The notes: generated from the letters alone by a model not told the origin. A DNA stretch of 64,000 nt from Bufo bufo (GCF_905171765.1 NC_053392.1:373587963-373651962); one strand, 5' to 3'. Positions 44,881 to 56,560 are shown, counted from the stretch's first letter. A program made the numbers and translations.

Positions 44881-45113
44881 TGTGTTTTAGAGAGTCAGTT
44901 AAGCAGCGGGCCCTCACCCATAATGTTTTAGAGGGTCACCAGCATGCCCTCACCCATAATGTTTTGAGGGTCACCAGCAGGCCCTCAACCATAATGTTTT
45001 AGAGGGTCAGCTCAGCAACAGGCCCTCGCCCACAATTTTTTTTAGATGGTCAGCTCGTCAGCAGGCCCTCACCCCTAATGTTTTATATGGTCAGCTCAGC
45101 AGCAGACCATCAC
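44880..45113. repeat. 41-bp satellite family, short array left of hAT3
   Basis: About six divergent monomers (GCAGGCCCTCACCCATAATG, TTTTAGAGGGTCA) are of the same family as 1-4430. The array continues after hAT3 at 49040-49130. Here monomers are fewer and more divergent than in the first array. Confidence 0.9.
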
Positions 45114-45465
45114 TAGAGATGTCGAGAACATACAATTTTCAGTTCGCGAACAGGCGAACCGGGCAAACCACAATAGACTTCAATAGGCAGGCGAATTTTA
45201 AAAACCACAGGGACTCTTTCTGGCCACAATAGTGATGGAAAAGTTGTTTCAAGGGGACTAACACCTGGACTGTGGCATGCCGGAGGGGGATCCATGGCAA
45301 AACTCCCATGGAAAATTATGTAGTTGATGCAGAGTCGGGTTTTAATCCATAAAGGGCATAAATCACCTAACATTCCTAAATTGTTTGGAATAACGTGCTT
45401 TAAAACATCCAGGTATGTGTGTATACGATCAGGTATGATGTTGTATCGATCAGGTAGTGTAAGGG

Positions 45466-45885
45466 TTACGCCTGCTTCACAGTGACAGACCAAACTCTGA
45501 CAGACCAAACTCCCCGTTTAACGCACCGCAAACAACCGCGAAGAGTCCATTTGCACAACCGCAAACTCCTCATTTGCACAAGGTTGGATACCAAGCTAGC
45601 CATGTCCCATTCCTTGTCCTCACTGACGTAATTGAAGGTCTCTTCCTCCACCCAGCCATGTACAACACCAATGGTCCCCGAAAGGTGACAACAAGCCCCC
45701 TGGGATGCCTGCTGTGGTTGGTCTTCCACCTCCTCAAAGCCAATTTCCTCCTCTGACTCCTCTTCTTCAGACTCCTCTCTCTGCGTTGCCGCAGGTTCAG
45801 CAATCGACGACGACAAGGCTGCTTCTGGTGGTGATGGTGACCACAACTCTTCCTCTTCCTGCTCATCTACGGCCTGATCCAGCAC
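45466..45885 (-). repeat. Second copy of a transposase segment in hAT3
   Basis: It encodes on the minus strand the acidic insertion (EESEEEESEEEIGFEE) and the following block ending in ASLVSNLVQM. It corresponds to 26885-27115 of hAT2 and lies beyond the hAT3 transposase stop. Confidence 0.85.
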
Positions 45886-47043
45886 TGTTCGCAGGGCACG
45901 CTCCTATAAAATGCATATGGTATGAGGTTGATGATGTTGCCTTGGGTTTGACTGACCAGGTTTGTCACCTCCGCAAAAGGACGCATGAGCCTACAGCCAT
46001 TGTGCATAAGCGTTCAGTAACGCGGCCAAAAAATACCCAGCTCCGCGGAGGCTGTCCTCTTTTTTTTAAATTTAAAAAATCTGTTCTTACCAGTTTAATC
46101 TCTGTTTTGTCCCCTATCAGGGGCCGTTGTATGGAATAGATGTTAGGAACCGGGAGATGGAAAAAGATAGTTGGTCGGTCCTCTTACTTCCAATTTGGGG
46201 CACTGCGCCTGCGCCGTGCAATGTACTGTGCCACCCTATATGAGTGGTGTGTTAAGTAGTACTATTCTTATCAGTTTATTCCCTGTTACGTCCCCTATCA
46301 GGGGACGTGTATGGAATAGATTTTAGATAACCGCAAAGAGTTGTCAATAGTTGACACACTCATGACATAAATTTTATTCCTCTATGCCTCAATCTTGGTG
46401 TAGTGATGACTGTGCTCGTGTGCACGTTTGAGAGATTGCAGGCGATGGCGGCTTTTCAAAGCCTATGGTCTTGCTGAGGTAGTTCAGTGACAGTTAAGTG
46501 ACCCAGAAAACAATGATTCTGCAGTGTGGGCCCATTGTTGGCCCAGTAGGCTTTAATGATCTCCTTAGATGATCACAAAGAAAATTTTAGTTTTTTCTAT
46601 GCAAAATTATCCAGCTTTTGGTCTGTTCACAATGAAGCAACGACCTTATCATCTGGGGTGTGCCAACATTGCCAACACACTCATAGAGGTGGTCGCTTCA
46701 TTGTGATACGCAAGCCCCTTCACCACAACAAGGTAATGATCACGAAGGGGAATTGACACATGTATGTGCCTTTTTTTTTTGTTTTATTTTTGCAGCCACA
46801 GTGCAGCACCAGAGGCCATAAAAATTAGGCATGTACACATGCCTGAAAAATTAGGTATTGTTGCAGCCGCTGCTGTAGTAGCGGCCGGAAAAATTGATGT
46901 TTTCCAGGCAGAAAGTGTCCTAAAACATTGCGGCTTGAACCCTAGTTGGTGGCAGAGAAGTCACGCAAGTCATCTGGCATGCAGAGATTAAATACAGCAG
47001 CGTGTGGACCACTTTTAGCCCAAGGCATCTCATCAGGCCTTTT

Positions 47044-49039
47044 TTAGTCAAATGCATCCCCAACTGTCAGTCCCTTCGGGATCCATGCCTCATTCATCTT
47101 AATAAAGGTGAGGTAATCTAGACTTTTTTGACCTAGGCGACTTCTCTTCTCAGTGACAATACCTCCTGCTGTGCTGAAGGTCCTTTCTGACAGAAAACTT
47201 GAAGCGGGGCAGGCCAGAAGTTCTATCGCAAATTGGGATAGCTCAGGCCACAGGTCAAGCCTGCACACCCAGTAGTCAAGGGGTTCATCGCTCCTCAGAG
47301 TGTCGATATCTGCAGTTAAGGCGAGGTAGTCTGCTACCTGTCAGTCGAGTCTTTCTCTGAGGGTGGACCCCGAAGGGCTGTGGCGATGCGTAGGACTTAA
47401 AAAGCTCTGCATGTCATCAACAACACGTCTGTAAAGCGTCCTGTCCTTGCCGGCGTGGTCGTGGTAGGAGGAGGATTACTTTCACCTCTTCCCCTGTTAG
47501 ATTCCCATTGTGCTGTGACATCACCCTTATAGGCTGTGTAAAGCATACTTTTTAACTTGTTTTGGAACTGCTGCATCCTTTCCGACTTCCAATAATTCGG
47601 TAACATTTCAGCCACTTTCTGCTTATACCGGGGGTCTAGTAGCGTGGCCACCCAGTACAGGTCGTTCTCCTTCAGCCTTTTTATACGAGAGTCCGTCAAC
47701 AGGCATGACAGCATGAAAGACCCCATTTGCACAAGGTTGGATGCCGAGCTACTCATGTCCCGTTCCTCATCCTCACTGAGTAGGGGGAGAAGAGGAGGTG
47801 GCAGCAGGCCAAGTCGTGGCGGTGTCACCAACTCCTCTGCAGAGCCACGCATTCCATGCTTGGCAGCCGTCAGCAGGTTTACCCAATGTGCAGTGTAGGT
47901 GATATACCTGCCCTGACCGTGCTTTGCAGACCATGTATCAGTGGTCAGATGGACCCTTGCCCCAACACTGTGTGCCAGACATGCCATGACTTCCTTTTGC
48001 ACAATAGAGTACAGGTTGGGGATTGCCTTTTGTGAAAAAAAATTTAGGCCGGGTACCTTCCACTGCGGTGTCCCAATAGCTACAAATTTTTTGAAGGCCT
48101 CAGACTCCACCAGCTTGTATGGTAAAAGTTGGCGGGCTAAGAGTTCCGACAAGCCAGATGTCAGACGCCGGGCAAGGGGGTGACTCTGTGACATTGGCTT
48201 CTTACGCTCAAACATTTCTTTGACAGACACCTGACTGTGGGCAGATGAGCAGGAACTGCTGAAGGTGAGAGGCGGAGTGGCGGTTGGTTGAGAGGGGGCA
48301 AGGATGACAGCAGTGGTTGATGTGGCTGAAGATGCTGGACCAGGAGGAGGATGGTGGCTTTGAGCTTGTACTCATCATGTGTTGATCCCATATTCGTTTG
48401 TGATGTGAGATCATGTGCCTTCGCAAAGCAGTTGTACCTAGGTGGGTGTTGGACTTCCCACGACTCAGTTTCTTTTGGCACAGGTTGCAAATGGCATCGC
48501 TGTTATCATAGGCAGACACACAAAAAAAATGCCACAGTGCTGAGCTTTGCAATGACGGCATTCTGGTGGTGGCAACAGCATGTGTTGATTGGTGTGCTGT
48601 CTGGCTGACCCCGGGTTCCGATACATGCTGTCTGACTGTGCCACTAGCTCCTTGCGACAACCTCCCTTGCTTCCAACTCGTCTCCTCCTCCTCTCTGTCT
48701 CCCCATCTGAACTTTCCCCCTGTTCTTATTCTCTTCGAGCGGGCACCCACGTGACATCCACGGACACATCGTCATCATCAACCGCCTCACTTGTATCTGA
48801 CAACTCAGCAAACGAAGCAGCAGTGGGTACAACATCATCATCATCACACCGTACATCCATGTGTGTAATGCTGCCTGACTGAGACATATCCCTGTTATCT
48901 ACATCCTCTGTCAATAATGGTTGCGCATCACTCATTTCTTCCAACTGATGTGTAACTAACTCCTCTGACAGATCAAGTGAAGCGGCTGTGGTGCTAGTGT
49001 TGGTGGTGGCGGGTAACTTGAGAGGTGCCCGAAGCTGAG
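47044..49039 (-). pseudogene. hAT3 transposase, internally deleted
   Basis: Read from 49039 downward: acidic region ending VDVTWVPA (about 48745), BED finger (CNLCQKKLSRGKSNTHLGTT, about 48460), then one 277-codon frame (48230-47397). That frame contains VESEAFKKFVAIG, the first catalytic block VHLTTDTWSAKHGQGRYITY, then jumps from VTPPRL to SEDEERDMSSSASNL. The whole central region with the second catalytic residue is missing, compared with hAT2 23770-24780. The dimerisation block (CPASSFLSERTFSTAGGI) is at 47220-47150. The frame changes near 48750, 48230 and 47390. It is non-autonomous and without catalytic function. Confidence 0.88.
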
Positions 49040-49743
49040 ATGGTCAGATCAGCAGCAGCCCCTTGCCCCTAATGTTTTAGAGGGTGACCAACAGGCCCTT
49101 GCTCTTAATGTTTTTGTGGCTCACCAGCAGGCCATAAATCATAATTTTTCCAGGATGTGTATGATGCCCTCCTTTATGCGTAATAAAGGGTGTATTGGAG
49201 TGCCGGCTCCTTCAAATTTTTGGAAACCCTTTTGCTTAGTGCATAGGTTTTATTGATGTAGGAGTCCCACTACCTGAACAATTGTACCACAATGTGATTT
49301 ACAGGTTGCATCGGAGTGCCTCTTCCTTGTAATTCTTGGCAGCACTTGCACTTTATATACAAGTAAATATACAGGAAAGAATGTTTCCTAACAATTTTTC
49401 CTCTAAAATTTTGATTTTATCTTCGGTTTGGTGCGTATTATTGTCAGTCTGTAAAAATGTCGTACTACTCGGACAACATCGTTCCCAGCATCTACCTGTG
49501 AGTCCAAAATTCACCCAGACATCCTCCCCATTATGTTCCCGAACAATTTCAGTGGTGTTTCTATCAATTTCTGACCTTTTACTATGAACCAGACATTCTC
49601 CCCTCTTCAGAGCACGGGGTGCCTGGTTTAATGCTTGGGTTCTCCCATTGGCTTCCATTGTGCTCTGGTGCTCACTAGAGCACCCGAGAATCCCGAGGTG
49701 TTCTACTCGAGCACCCGAGCACTTTGATGCTTGACCAACTCTA
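49040..49743 (+). mobile_element. hAT1 satellite remainder and right end
   Basis: Two to three 41-bp monomers (to about 49130) are followed by a unique tail with GTAATAAAGGGTGTATTGGAG, TTTATATACAAGTAAATATAC and the GC-rich end. It is collinear with 4431-5043. The end is followed by the exact duplication GTATTAGC. Confidence 0.9.
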
Positions 49744-49751
49744 GTATTAGC

Positions 49752-51169
49752 CCCAAGCAAAATCTAATTGGCTAGTATAGTGGTTCAACGCCAACTGCAA
49801 CAACAAAAATGAAAAGATTGACTAAATCTGTCCAATATTACTGGCATAAAGCAGAGCATAAACTTTTTCTGTATTCAAGATATTTCACTGGTACCCCAGA
49901 CCTGGGGATATCTGCAAATATTTTATTATGTAATGTTATACTGTATGTTATGTTGTGCATTGTTTTGGCCATTTTTTCCAGTTGGGAGAGGTATGATCGA
50001 CAATAGTTGGCAGGAACAGGGCTAATCACCCTGTTCCTGCTCTCTTAGTACAAGTGGGCAGGTCTTTCTTCCAGGAGAGGGAGTTCTAGAGCAGAGAGCA
50101 TAGAGTAAGGAAGCAGTTACAGTCTCACACTGGGCAGCTAACATATGGTTATGAAAATCTCTCATCGCTCAAAATTCCATTTGCGTTTGATTTGTGCGAA
50201 TGGTTTGACTGATTCTATTTGAGTCTGAATCGATTCTACTTCAATCGGAAGTGCTCCAATTGGCCTGAAACTTTTTGTATGACATTCTGAGGTCTCCTAG
50301 GACTCACATGTTTCTCTCTTTTCTTTCACTTGTTTTTTTTTATTTTTTTCTTCCTCTCTCTCTCTCCACAATTTCCCTGCATCAAATCACCAAAAACTTG
50401 AATTTGGAGGCAGCTCAAATTTTTTCAAAATTCTGGAAAAATTCAGTTTGTTTGAAATTAATTCACTCATCTCTAGTGGCAACAGAATAGGCAAGTACAC
50501 TGTCTCTTTAAGAGGCAACAGCCTTCAGCTAGTTTCAGACTAGCGCCAGGATCTCCGGCAGGTTGTTCTGGCACTGACGGATGCTAGCTGACACCTGCCA
50601 GCCCCTTTCACTATAATGGGGACCGGCGAAGATCCGGCTATAACCCAGCAAACATGCCGAGAATTTCCAGACTAAATTGAGTGGGACATTATATTGAATG
50701 GGTCTGGACAGAATTCCAGCAGAGCCCCACAGTGAGGGATCCATCAGGCTATTAACAGCCAGAACAGTCTGCTATATCTGCAAAACACAGATGTGAAATT
50801 GGCATTACTCTCTCACAGCAGTTGTTGCCCCCAACCTTTCTGGACAACAACACTCTGACCTGGAATCTCCTTCTGGTTAACAGCAAGGAAGATGGTTATT
50901 GCTGCTGAGTCTAGAGTGCTTGTTTGAACAAGTATGGTCATGGGAGATGACTGGATAATATTAAACCCAAACATTGAGACATTTGATTGCTGCAGCAAGG
51001 AGTGAAATCTATAAAACAATGCGTAGGCCAATAAATTCCTATGTAGTTACATACCGAAAGAGTGGACAAAACTATACTGTAAAGTGCCCATTGCCTTCTG
51101 TGGTGCAAAAAGCATGTTCGACAATTTACCATGAAAATATTGTCTTCTGCTGTGCTGAAAGTTGTCTTC
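49752..51169. other. Gypsy-C LTR end, then unassigned sequence
   Basis: The first 50 bases complete the interrupted LTR. From about 50150 to 50476 the text ends in ATTCACTCATCTCTAG, which resembles the end of another hAT-like element (reverse of TAGAGATGAGTGAAT), but I found no partner end. 50530-50740 contains CACTATAATGGGGACCGG, a phrase common in MITEs here. No gene is visible. Confidence 0.4.
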
Positions 51170-51711
51170 TTAGGGTACTTTCACACTAGCATTAGAAGAA
51201 TCCGGCAGGCAGTTCCGTTGCCAGAACTGCCGGGTCCGGAAATCCATACGCAAACGGATATAATTTGTTTCCGGATCTAGATGTGGATCCGTCTGAGAAA
51301 TGCATTGAAATACGGGATCCGTCGATCCGGTGTCATCTGGAAAAACGGATTTGGTATTTTATTTATTTTTTCAAATTTTTTATGGTCTCCGCATGCGCAG
51401 ACTGGAAAACCGGAACCGTCAATGCGGCAAGTCCCTGAACACTTGGTACCTGATCCAGCATGCCGGATCCGGCAATCTGGCAAGTGTTCCGGAATTTTGG
51501 CCGGATAATATATACTGCAGCATGCTGCAGTATTTTCTCCGGCCAAATACCGTAAAAGGGACAGAACTGAGGACATCCTGATGCATACTGAACGGATTGC
51601 TTTCCATTCAGAATGCATTAGGACAAAACTGATCCGTTTTTTTCCAGTATTGAGCCTCTATGATGGAACTCAATACCGGAAAACTTTAACGCTAGTGTGA
51701 AAGTAGTCTAA
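51170..51711. mobile_element. MITE with TTAGGGTACTTTCACAC ends
   Basis: The left end TTAGGGTACTTTCACACTAG (51170) pairs with CTAGTGTGAAAGTAGTCTAA (ending 51711). The interior is rich in CCGG and GGATCC-type palindromes (CCGGCAGGCAGTTCCG, TGCCGGATCCGGCA). Length is 542 bp, no coding capacity. The terminal motif is related to those at 11000 and 11853, and a TWA target fits. Confidence 0.75.
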
Positions 51712-51790
51712 GCTATTTAATACAGCAAAAAAAAAAAACTTTTTTTTTGCAATTAAAGGCAGTGGAATGTACAGGATAGTACAGGATATA

Positions 51791-53439
51791 CAGTCAGGTC
51801 CATAAATATTGGGACATTGACACAATTCTAACATTTTTGGCTCTATACACCACCACAATGGATTTGAAATGAAACGAACAAGATGCACTTTAACTGCAGA
51901 CTGTCAGCTTTAATTTGAGGGTATTTACATCCAAATCAGGTGAACGGTGTAGGAATTACAACAGTTTGCATATGTGCCTCCCACTTGTTAAGGGACCAAA
52001 AGTAATGGGACAGAATAATATTCATAAATCAAACTTTCACTTTTTAATACTTGGTTGCAAATCCTTTGCAGTGAATTACAGCTTGAAGTCTGGAATGCAT
52101 AGACATCACCAGACGCTGGGTTTCATCCCTGGTGATGCTCTGCCAGGCCTCTACTGCAACTTTCTTCAGTTCCTGCTTGTTCTTGGGGCATTTTCCCTTC
52201 AGTTTTGTCTTCAGCAAGTGAAATGCATGCTCAATCGGATTTAGGACAGGTGATTGACTTGGCCATTGCATAACATTCCACTTCTTTTTCTTAAAAAACT
52301 CTTTGGTTGCTTTTGCAGTATGCTTTGGGTCATTGTCCATCTGCACTGTGAAGCACCATCCAATGAGTTCTGAAGCATTTAGCTGAATATGAGCAGATAA
52401 TATTGCCCGAAACACTTCAGAATTCATCCTGCTGCTTTTGTCAGCAGTCACATCATCAATAAATACAAGAGAACCAGTTCCATTGGCAGCCATACATGCT
52501 CATGCCATGACACTACCACCACCATGCTTCACTGATGAGGTGGTATGCTTAGGATCATGAGCAGTTCCTTTCCTTCTCCATACTTTACTCTTCCCATCAC
52601 TCTAGTACAAGTTGATCTTGGTCTCATCTGTCCATAGGATGTTGTTCCAGAACTGTGAAGGCTTTTTTAGATGTCGTTTGGCAAACTCTAATCTGGCCTT
52701 CTTGTTTTTGAGGCTCACCAATAGTTTACATCTTGTGGTGAACACTCTGTATTCACTCTGGTGAAGTCTTCTCTTGATTGTTGACTTTGACACACATACA
52801 CCTACCTCCTGGAGAGTGTTCTTGATCTGGCCAACTGTTGTGAAGGGTGTTTTCTTCACCAGGGAAAGAATTATTCGGTCATCCACCACAGTTGTTTTCC
52901 GTGGTCTTCTGGGTCTTTTGGTGTTGCTGAGCTCACCGATGCGTTCCTTCTTTTTAAGAATGTTCCAAACAGTTGTTTTGGCCACGCCTAATGTTTTTGC
53001 TATCTCTCTGATGGGTTTGTTTTGTTTTTTCAGCCTAATGATGGCTTGCTTCACTGATAGTGACAGCTCTTTGGATCTCATCTTGAGAGTTGACAGCAAC
53101 AGATTCCAAATACAAATAGCACACTAGAAATGAGCTCTGGACCTTTTATCTGCTCATTGTAATTGGGATAATAAGGGAATAACACACACCTGGCCATGGA
53201 ACAGCTGAGAAGCCAATTGTCCCATTACTTTTGGTCCCTTAACAAGTGGGAGGCACATATGCAAACTGTTGTAATTCCTACACCGTTCACCTGATCTGGA
53301 TGTAAATACCCAAAAATTAAAGCTGACAGTCTGCAGTTAAAGCACATCTTGTTCGTTTCATTTCAAATCCATTATGGTGGTGTATAGAGACAAAAATGTT
53401 AGAATTGTGTTGATGTCCCAATATTTATGGACCTGACTG
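51791..53439 (-). mobile_element. Tc1/mariner element, copy 2 (long terminal repeats)
   Basis: The terminal repeats are about 200 bp: CAGTCAGGTCCATAAATATT at 51791 and its complement ending 53439, with TA on both sides (51789-51790 and 53440-53441). The arms remain very similar (for example GCATATGTGCCTCCCACTTG on both sides). Length 1,649 bp. Confidence 0.96.
52044..53099 (-). pseudogene. Tc1 transposase with two nonsense codons, copy 2
   Basis: A single frame of 351 codons from ATG at 53099 to 52044 is broken only by TAG after INLY (about 52602) and TGA after GSVMA (about 52500). It starts MLSTLKMRSKELSLS. It holds both helix-turn-helix motifs (REIAKTLGVAKTTVWNILKK and SKSTIKRRL), a GRPR-like linker (KRPRRPRK), and all catalytic residues: D in LWTDETKINLY, D in VQMDNDPKHTAKAT, E in NPIEHAFHLLKTKLKG. 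Length equals the usual Tc1 transposase. Both stops fit C-to-T type changes. Confidence 0.93.
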
Positions 53440-53441
53440 TA

Positions 53442-54260
53442 CATCTGGCAGGAAAAAAAGGAAGAAAAAAGCAAGAGTATTAAAAAGCGTGTTAACAAAG
53501 CCTATGATCTTAAAATGTTAGGCTCCATCATCCCATAACAGACTATTGGTGAGCAGTACAAGCCAGTTAGTGCTTTGGCGCCATTGTATGCTTTAGAAAT
53601 AGTTACTGAAAACGAGACATGAATGTTTTCCAATTCCTGTGTTTTCCCATCATTTTTTTAAACTATACTCCAGAATCTAAATTCCATTTAAATCTTTGTG
53701 TTTTAGTCACTTCATGTCTTGTAATTTTTTCATATCCCTTGTTAAATGTGCTGTCCGCAGTGGAATTTGGGCACCGCAAACTCTTTTGACTACAAGTTCA
53801 GCTTTATTTGCTCCCTATCAGATGGAACCAGGTAATATCCTAATTCCTTCATCTCAGATTTACCATGTCAGTGTTTTTGTAGTAACAAATCACAATGTAG
53901 AAACACTTTCCAGCAGACTTTTCCCATGCGTTTGAACATTAGTGGGTTACTAGCATAAACAGTGGAAAATAATAGGCTCAAAGAATAAAATGTAGCCCAG
54001 GAGCCAACATTCCTGAATTAAGAAAAAATGTTGTTTTAAATGATTCTGGAAACTAGCAAAATTCTGTTTAATATATTACAGCAAAGAATACTAGAAGGAA
54101 GAACGCCCTGTCTGGTGAGCCACTCATTCTGCTTTCTTATTAATCGCATTCGCCGCGAATACTCTAAGGTTTAACTCATTTACATAATGAGCCATTGGCA
54201 GTTTTTGAAGATTTAATTAATGCATGATGTCAAGGGTGTGTGTATATAGATTATATATAT
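53442..54260. other. Unassigned sequence with candidate conserved noncoding stretch
   Basis: No repeat signature or gene. The part 54110-54235 is balanced in composition and holds CATTCGCCGCGAATACTC, TTTACATAATGAGCC and TTTAATTAATGCATGA, which look like homeodomain and POU-type sites. This resembles vertebrate conserved noncoding elements but is not evidence by itself. A short TA-rich run follows at 54240-54260. Confidence 0.4.
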
Positions 54261-54858
54261 TGTAAGAAGGTACCTGGAATCATCGTGGATGGAAGGTATG
54301 TGTCACCGAGGTTCCTGGCCACGGTGAAGTAAGAGCTGGTATTTTATGTGTCAGCAGCAGCTATTGATAATTGACACCTCGAGAGTTAGCATGGCTGTCA
54401 TAGTTGATCCGGGACGGGTCTTACTGGAGTAGTCAAAGTGCTGGGTGGGTGACTACTCCCCCTGTTCCAGGCATAAAAACCAGCCAGCACTGCCAGGTGT
54501 GCAGATTTACCTCCCTCTGACAGTGGAGCTCAGGATTCTGTGTGCTGTGAACTGAGGGCTGTGCTGGGATTTGAGCCGGGCTGGAGGACTCAGTCCCCTC
54601 TAAAGGCGAACAGGCCACCTATGGACTTGATGAGGCTGAACTGCTAACAGGGTGTGAACTAACACCCAGGAGAAATGTGGACTTTTTTTGTTTATGAACT
54701 TTCCTTGTGTGTGAACAAACACTAAGCCACCTGCGTTTTGTGATACAGCTTATATGCATTTTGTTATACACCAATAAACACCACTGTTTGATTCAAGTAC
54801 TGTGTACTTTGACTCTATACTGCATCCGCTAGTCCTAACTATCAGAGCGTATCCCCAC
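54261..54858 (+). repeat. Solo LTR related to the Gmr1-like LTR
   Basis: It starts TGTAAGAAGGTACC and ends TATCCCCACT against a TA run. It shares with 15416-16002 the blocks GTGTCACCGAGGTTCCTGGCC, TGTGTCAGCAGCAGCTA, GGGTGTGAACTAACACC, CAATAAACACC and TGCATCCGCT...CTATCAGAGC. No internal sequence is present, so it was left by recombination between two LTRs. Divergence from the 15416 copy is high, so it is a related subfamily. Confidence 0.85.
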
Positions 54859-54877
54859 TATATACATATATATATAT

Positions 54878-55329
54878 TGTGGGGTTTCTATTTGGTAGAT
54901 AGGGTAAGCGGGCGCAGTACAGAGGCAAAATACTAGTTCTTAAGTCAAAACGTCAGTGTTTATTCACACTTGAGGCAATTGCACAAAACAGCAAGTAACT
55001 TTGCAGTCTGTGTTTACTCAAACACAATGGAAAGTTGATATAACACAAGTCACCTTGCTGGCAGTTCTGCCTCGAGTAGTCCACAGCAGGCTATAGGGGC
55101 CCCAGCGTGCGGCTCTCAGCCCTCAAGCACAGCACAAAGCCTCAGATCTCAAAAATAGAGACATCTCTGATGAGCCCAGCTGCCTATTTAAGGACAGCCA
55201 GGTGCTGCCAAAACCTGCAGGCACTTAAACTCCGGTACAGTATTTGACCTCACCTGGCTGGAAACCAGCCCAGCAGCACACATGCTGGGAGGAAAATACC
55301 TGCCTTGCCAGACAAAACCCTTTACTGAG

Positions 55330-55335
<6 letters not shown>
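54878..55335 (-). repeat. Solo LTR, second subfamily, minus orientation
   Basis: Its end, at 54878 on the plus strand, reads TGTGGGGTTTCTATTTGG. Read on the minus strand it contains GAATAAACACTGACG, TTGCCTCTGTACTGCG and CCGCTTACCCTATCTACC, parallel to the end of the LTR at 15416. The other end at 55335 abuts an (AT)n run. It faces the plus-strand solo LTR across a 20-bp TA run. Confidence 0.8.

Positions 55336-55373
<38 letters not shown>
55336..55373. repeat. (AT)n microsatellite
   Basis: A TA/AT run lies between the minus solo LTR and Tc1 copy 3. It replaces the first bases expected at the left end of the Tc1 element. Confidence 0.95.
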
Positions 55374-55376
<3 letters not shown>

Positions 55377-55692
55377 CCCTGTTAAAATGTCAAGTTTATG
55401 AGCTGTAAAATAAATAATTTCAGAACTTTTTCCACCTTTAATGTGACCTATAAACTGTACAACTTAATTGAAAAACAAACTGAAATCTTTTAGGTAGAGG
55501 GAAGAAAAAATATAAAAATAAAATAATATGGTTGCATAAGTGTGCACACCCTTAAACTAATAATTTGCTGAAGCACGTTTTGATTTTATTACAGCACTCA
55601 GTCTTTTTGGGTATGAGTCTATCAGCATGGCACATTTTGACTTGGCAAGATTTGCCCACTCTTCTTTGCAAAAACACTCCAAATCTGTCAGA

Positions 55693-56560
55693 TTACGAGG
55701 ACATCCCCCTCTTCAGATCACCACACAGATTTTCAGTTGGGCTCTGGCTGGGCCATTCCAAAACTTTAATCTTCTTCTGGTGAAGCCATTCCTTTGTTGA
55801 TTTGGATGTATGCTTTGCGTCGTTGTCATGCTGAAAGATGAAGTTCCTCTTCATGTTCAGCTTTCTAGCAGAAGCCTGAAGGTTTTGTGCCAATATTGAC
55901 TGGTATTTGGAACTGTTCATAATTACCTCTAGCTTAACTAAGGCCCCAGTTCCAGCTGAAGAAAAACAGCCCCAAAGCATGATGCTGCCACCACCATGCT
56001 TCACTGTGGGTATGGTGTTCTTTTGGTGATGTGCAGTGTTGTTTTTGCTCCAAACATATCTTTTGGAATTATGGCCAAAAAGTTCAACCTTGGTTTCATC
56101 AGACCATAACACCTTTTCCCACATGCTTTTGGGAGACTTCAGATGTGTTTTTGCAAAATGTAGCCTGGCTTGGATGTTTTTCTTCGTAAGAAAAGTCTTT
56201 TGTCTTGCCACTCTACCCCATAGCTTAGACATATGAAGAATACGGGAGATTGTTGTCACATGTAACACACAGCCAGTACTTGCCAGATATTCCTGCAGCT
56301 CCTTTAATGTTACTCTAGGCCTCTTGGTAGCATCCCAGACCAGTTTTCTTCTCGTCTTTTCATAAATTTTGGAGGGACATCCAGTTCTTGGTAATGTCAC
56401 TGTTGTGCCATATTTTCCCCACTTGATGTTGACTGTCTTCACTGTGTTCCCTGGTATATCTAATGACTTGAAAATTCTTTTGTACCCTTCTCCTGACTGA
56501 TACCTTTTAACAATGATGATCCCTCTGATGCTTTGGAAGCTCTCTGTGGACCATGGCTTT
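55693..56560 (-). pseudogene. Tc1 transposase (partial), copy 3
   Basis: The 249-codon minus frame opens upstream of its first Met (VKRYQSGEGYKRIFKSL is in frame near 56510) and contains the second helix-turn-helix (VTLKELQEYL...VTTISRIL), D in LWSDETKVELFG, WGCFSSAGTGAL, D in FQHDNDAKHTSKST, and the region of the catalytic Glu (SQSPTENLCGDLK). A deletion of about four codons removes DLNPI-type residues before that Glu, so activity is unlikely. The N-terminal DNA-binding domain is damaged. Confidence 0.85.

Larger units (their letters stand above)
45114..49039 (-). mobile_element. hAT3: truncated, internally deleted relative of hAT2, nested in hAT1
   Basis: The right end of the element, TAGAGATGTCGAGAACATA, lies at 45114 and matches the hAT2 right end. 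The body matches hAT2 in reverse order: duplicated transposase piece 45466-45885, a 175-bp-type unit, the 3' region and the transposase. At 49039 the match to hAT2 stops within the coding part (equivalent to about 22560) and hAT1 satellite sequence resumes. The promoter, leader arrays and left end are therefore missing. No 8-bp duplication can be found for that reason. Confidence 0.9.
40930..49743 (+). mobile_element. hAT1, with exact 8-bp target duplication
   Basis: Terminal repeats TAGTGTTGGGCGAGCAAGC (40930) and GCTTGACCAACTCTA (ending 49743) are inverted, and GTATTAGC is present exactly on both sides (40922-40929 and 49744-49751). Without the nested hAT3 the element is about 4.9 kb. Order: GC-rich left end, TATA promoter, 100-bp array, decayed transposase, 41-bp array, right end. 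The 41-bp array ties it to the element at the start of the window. Confidence 0.95.
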
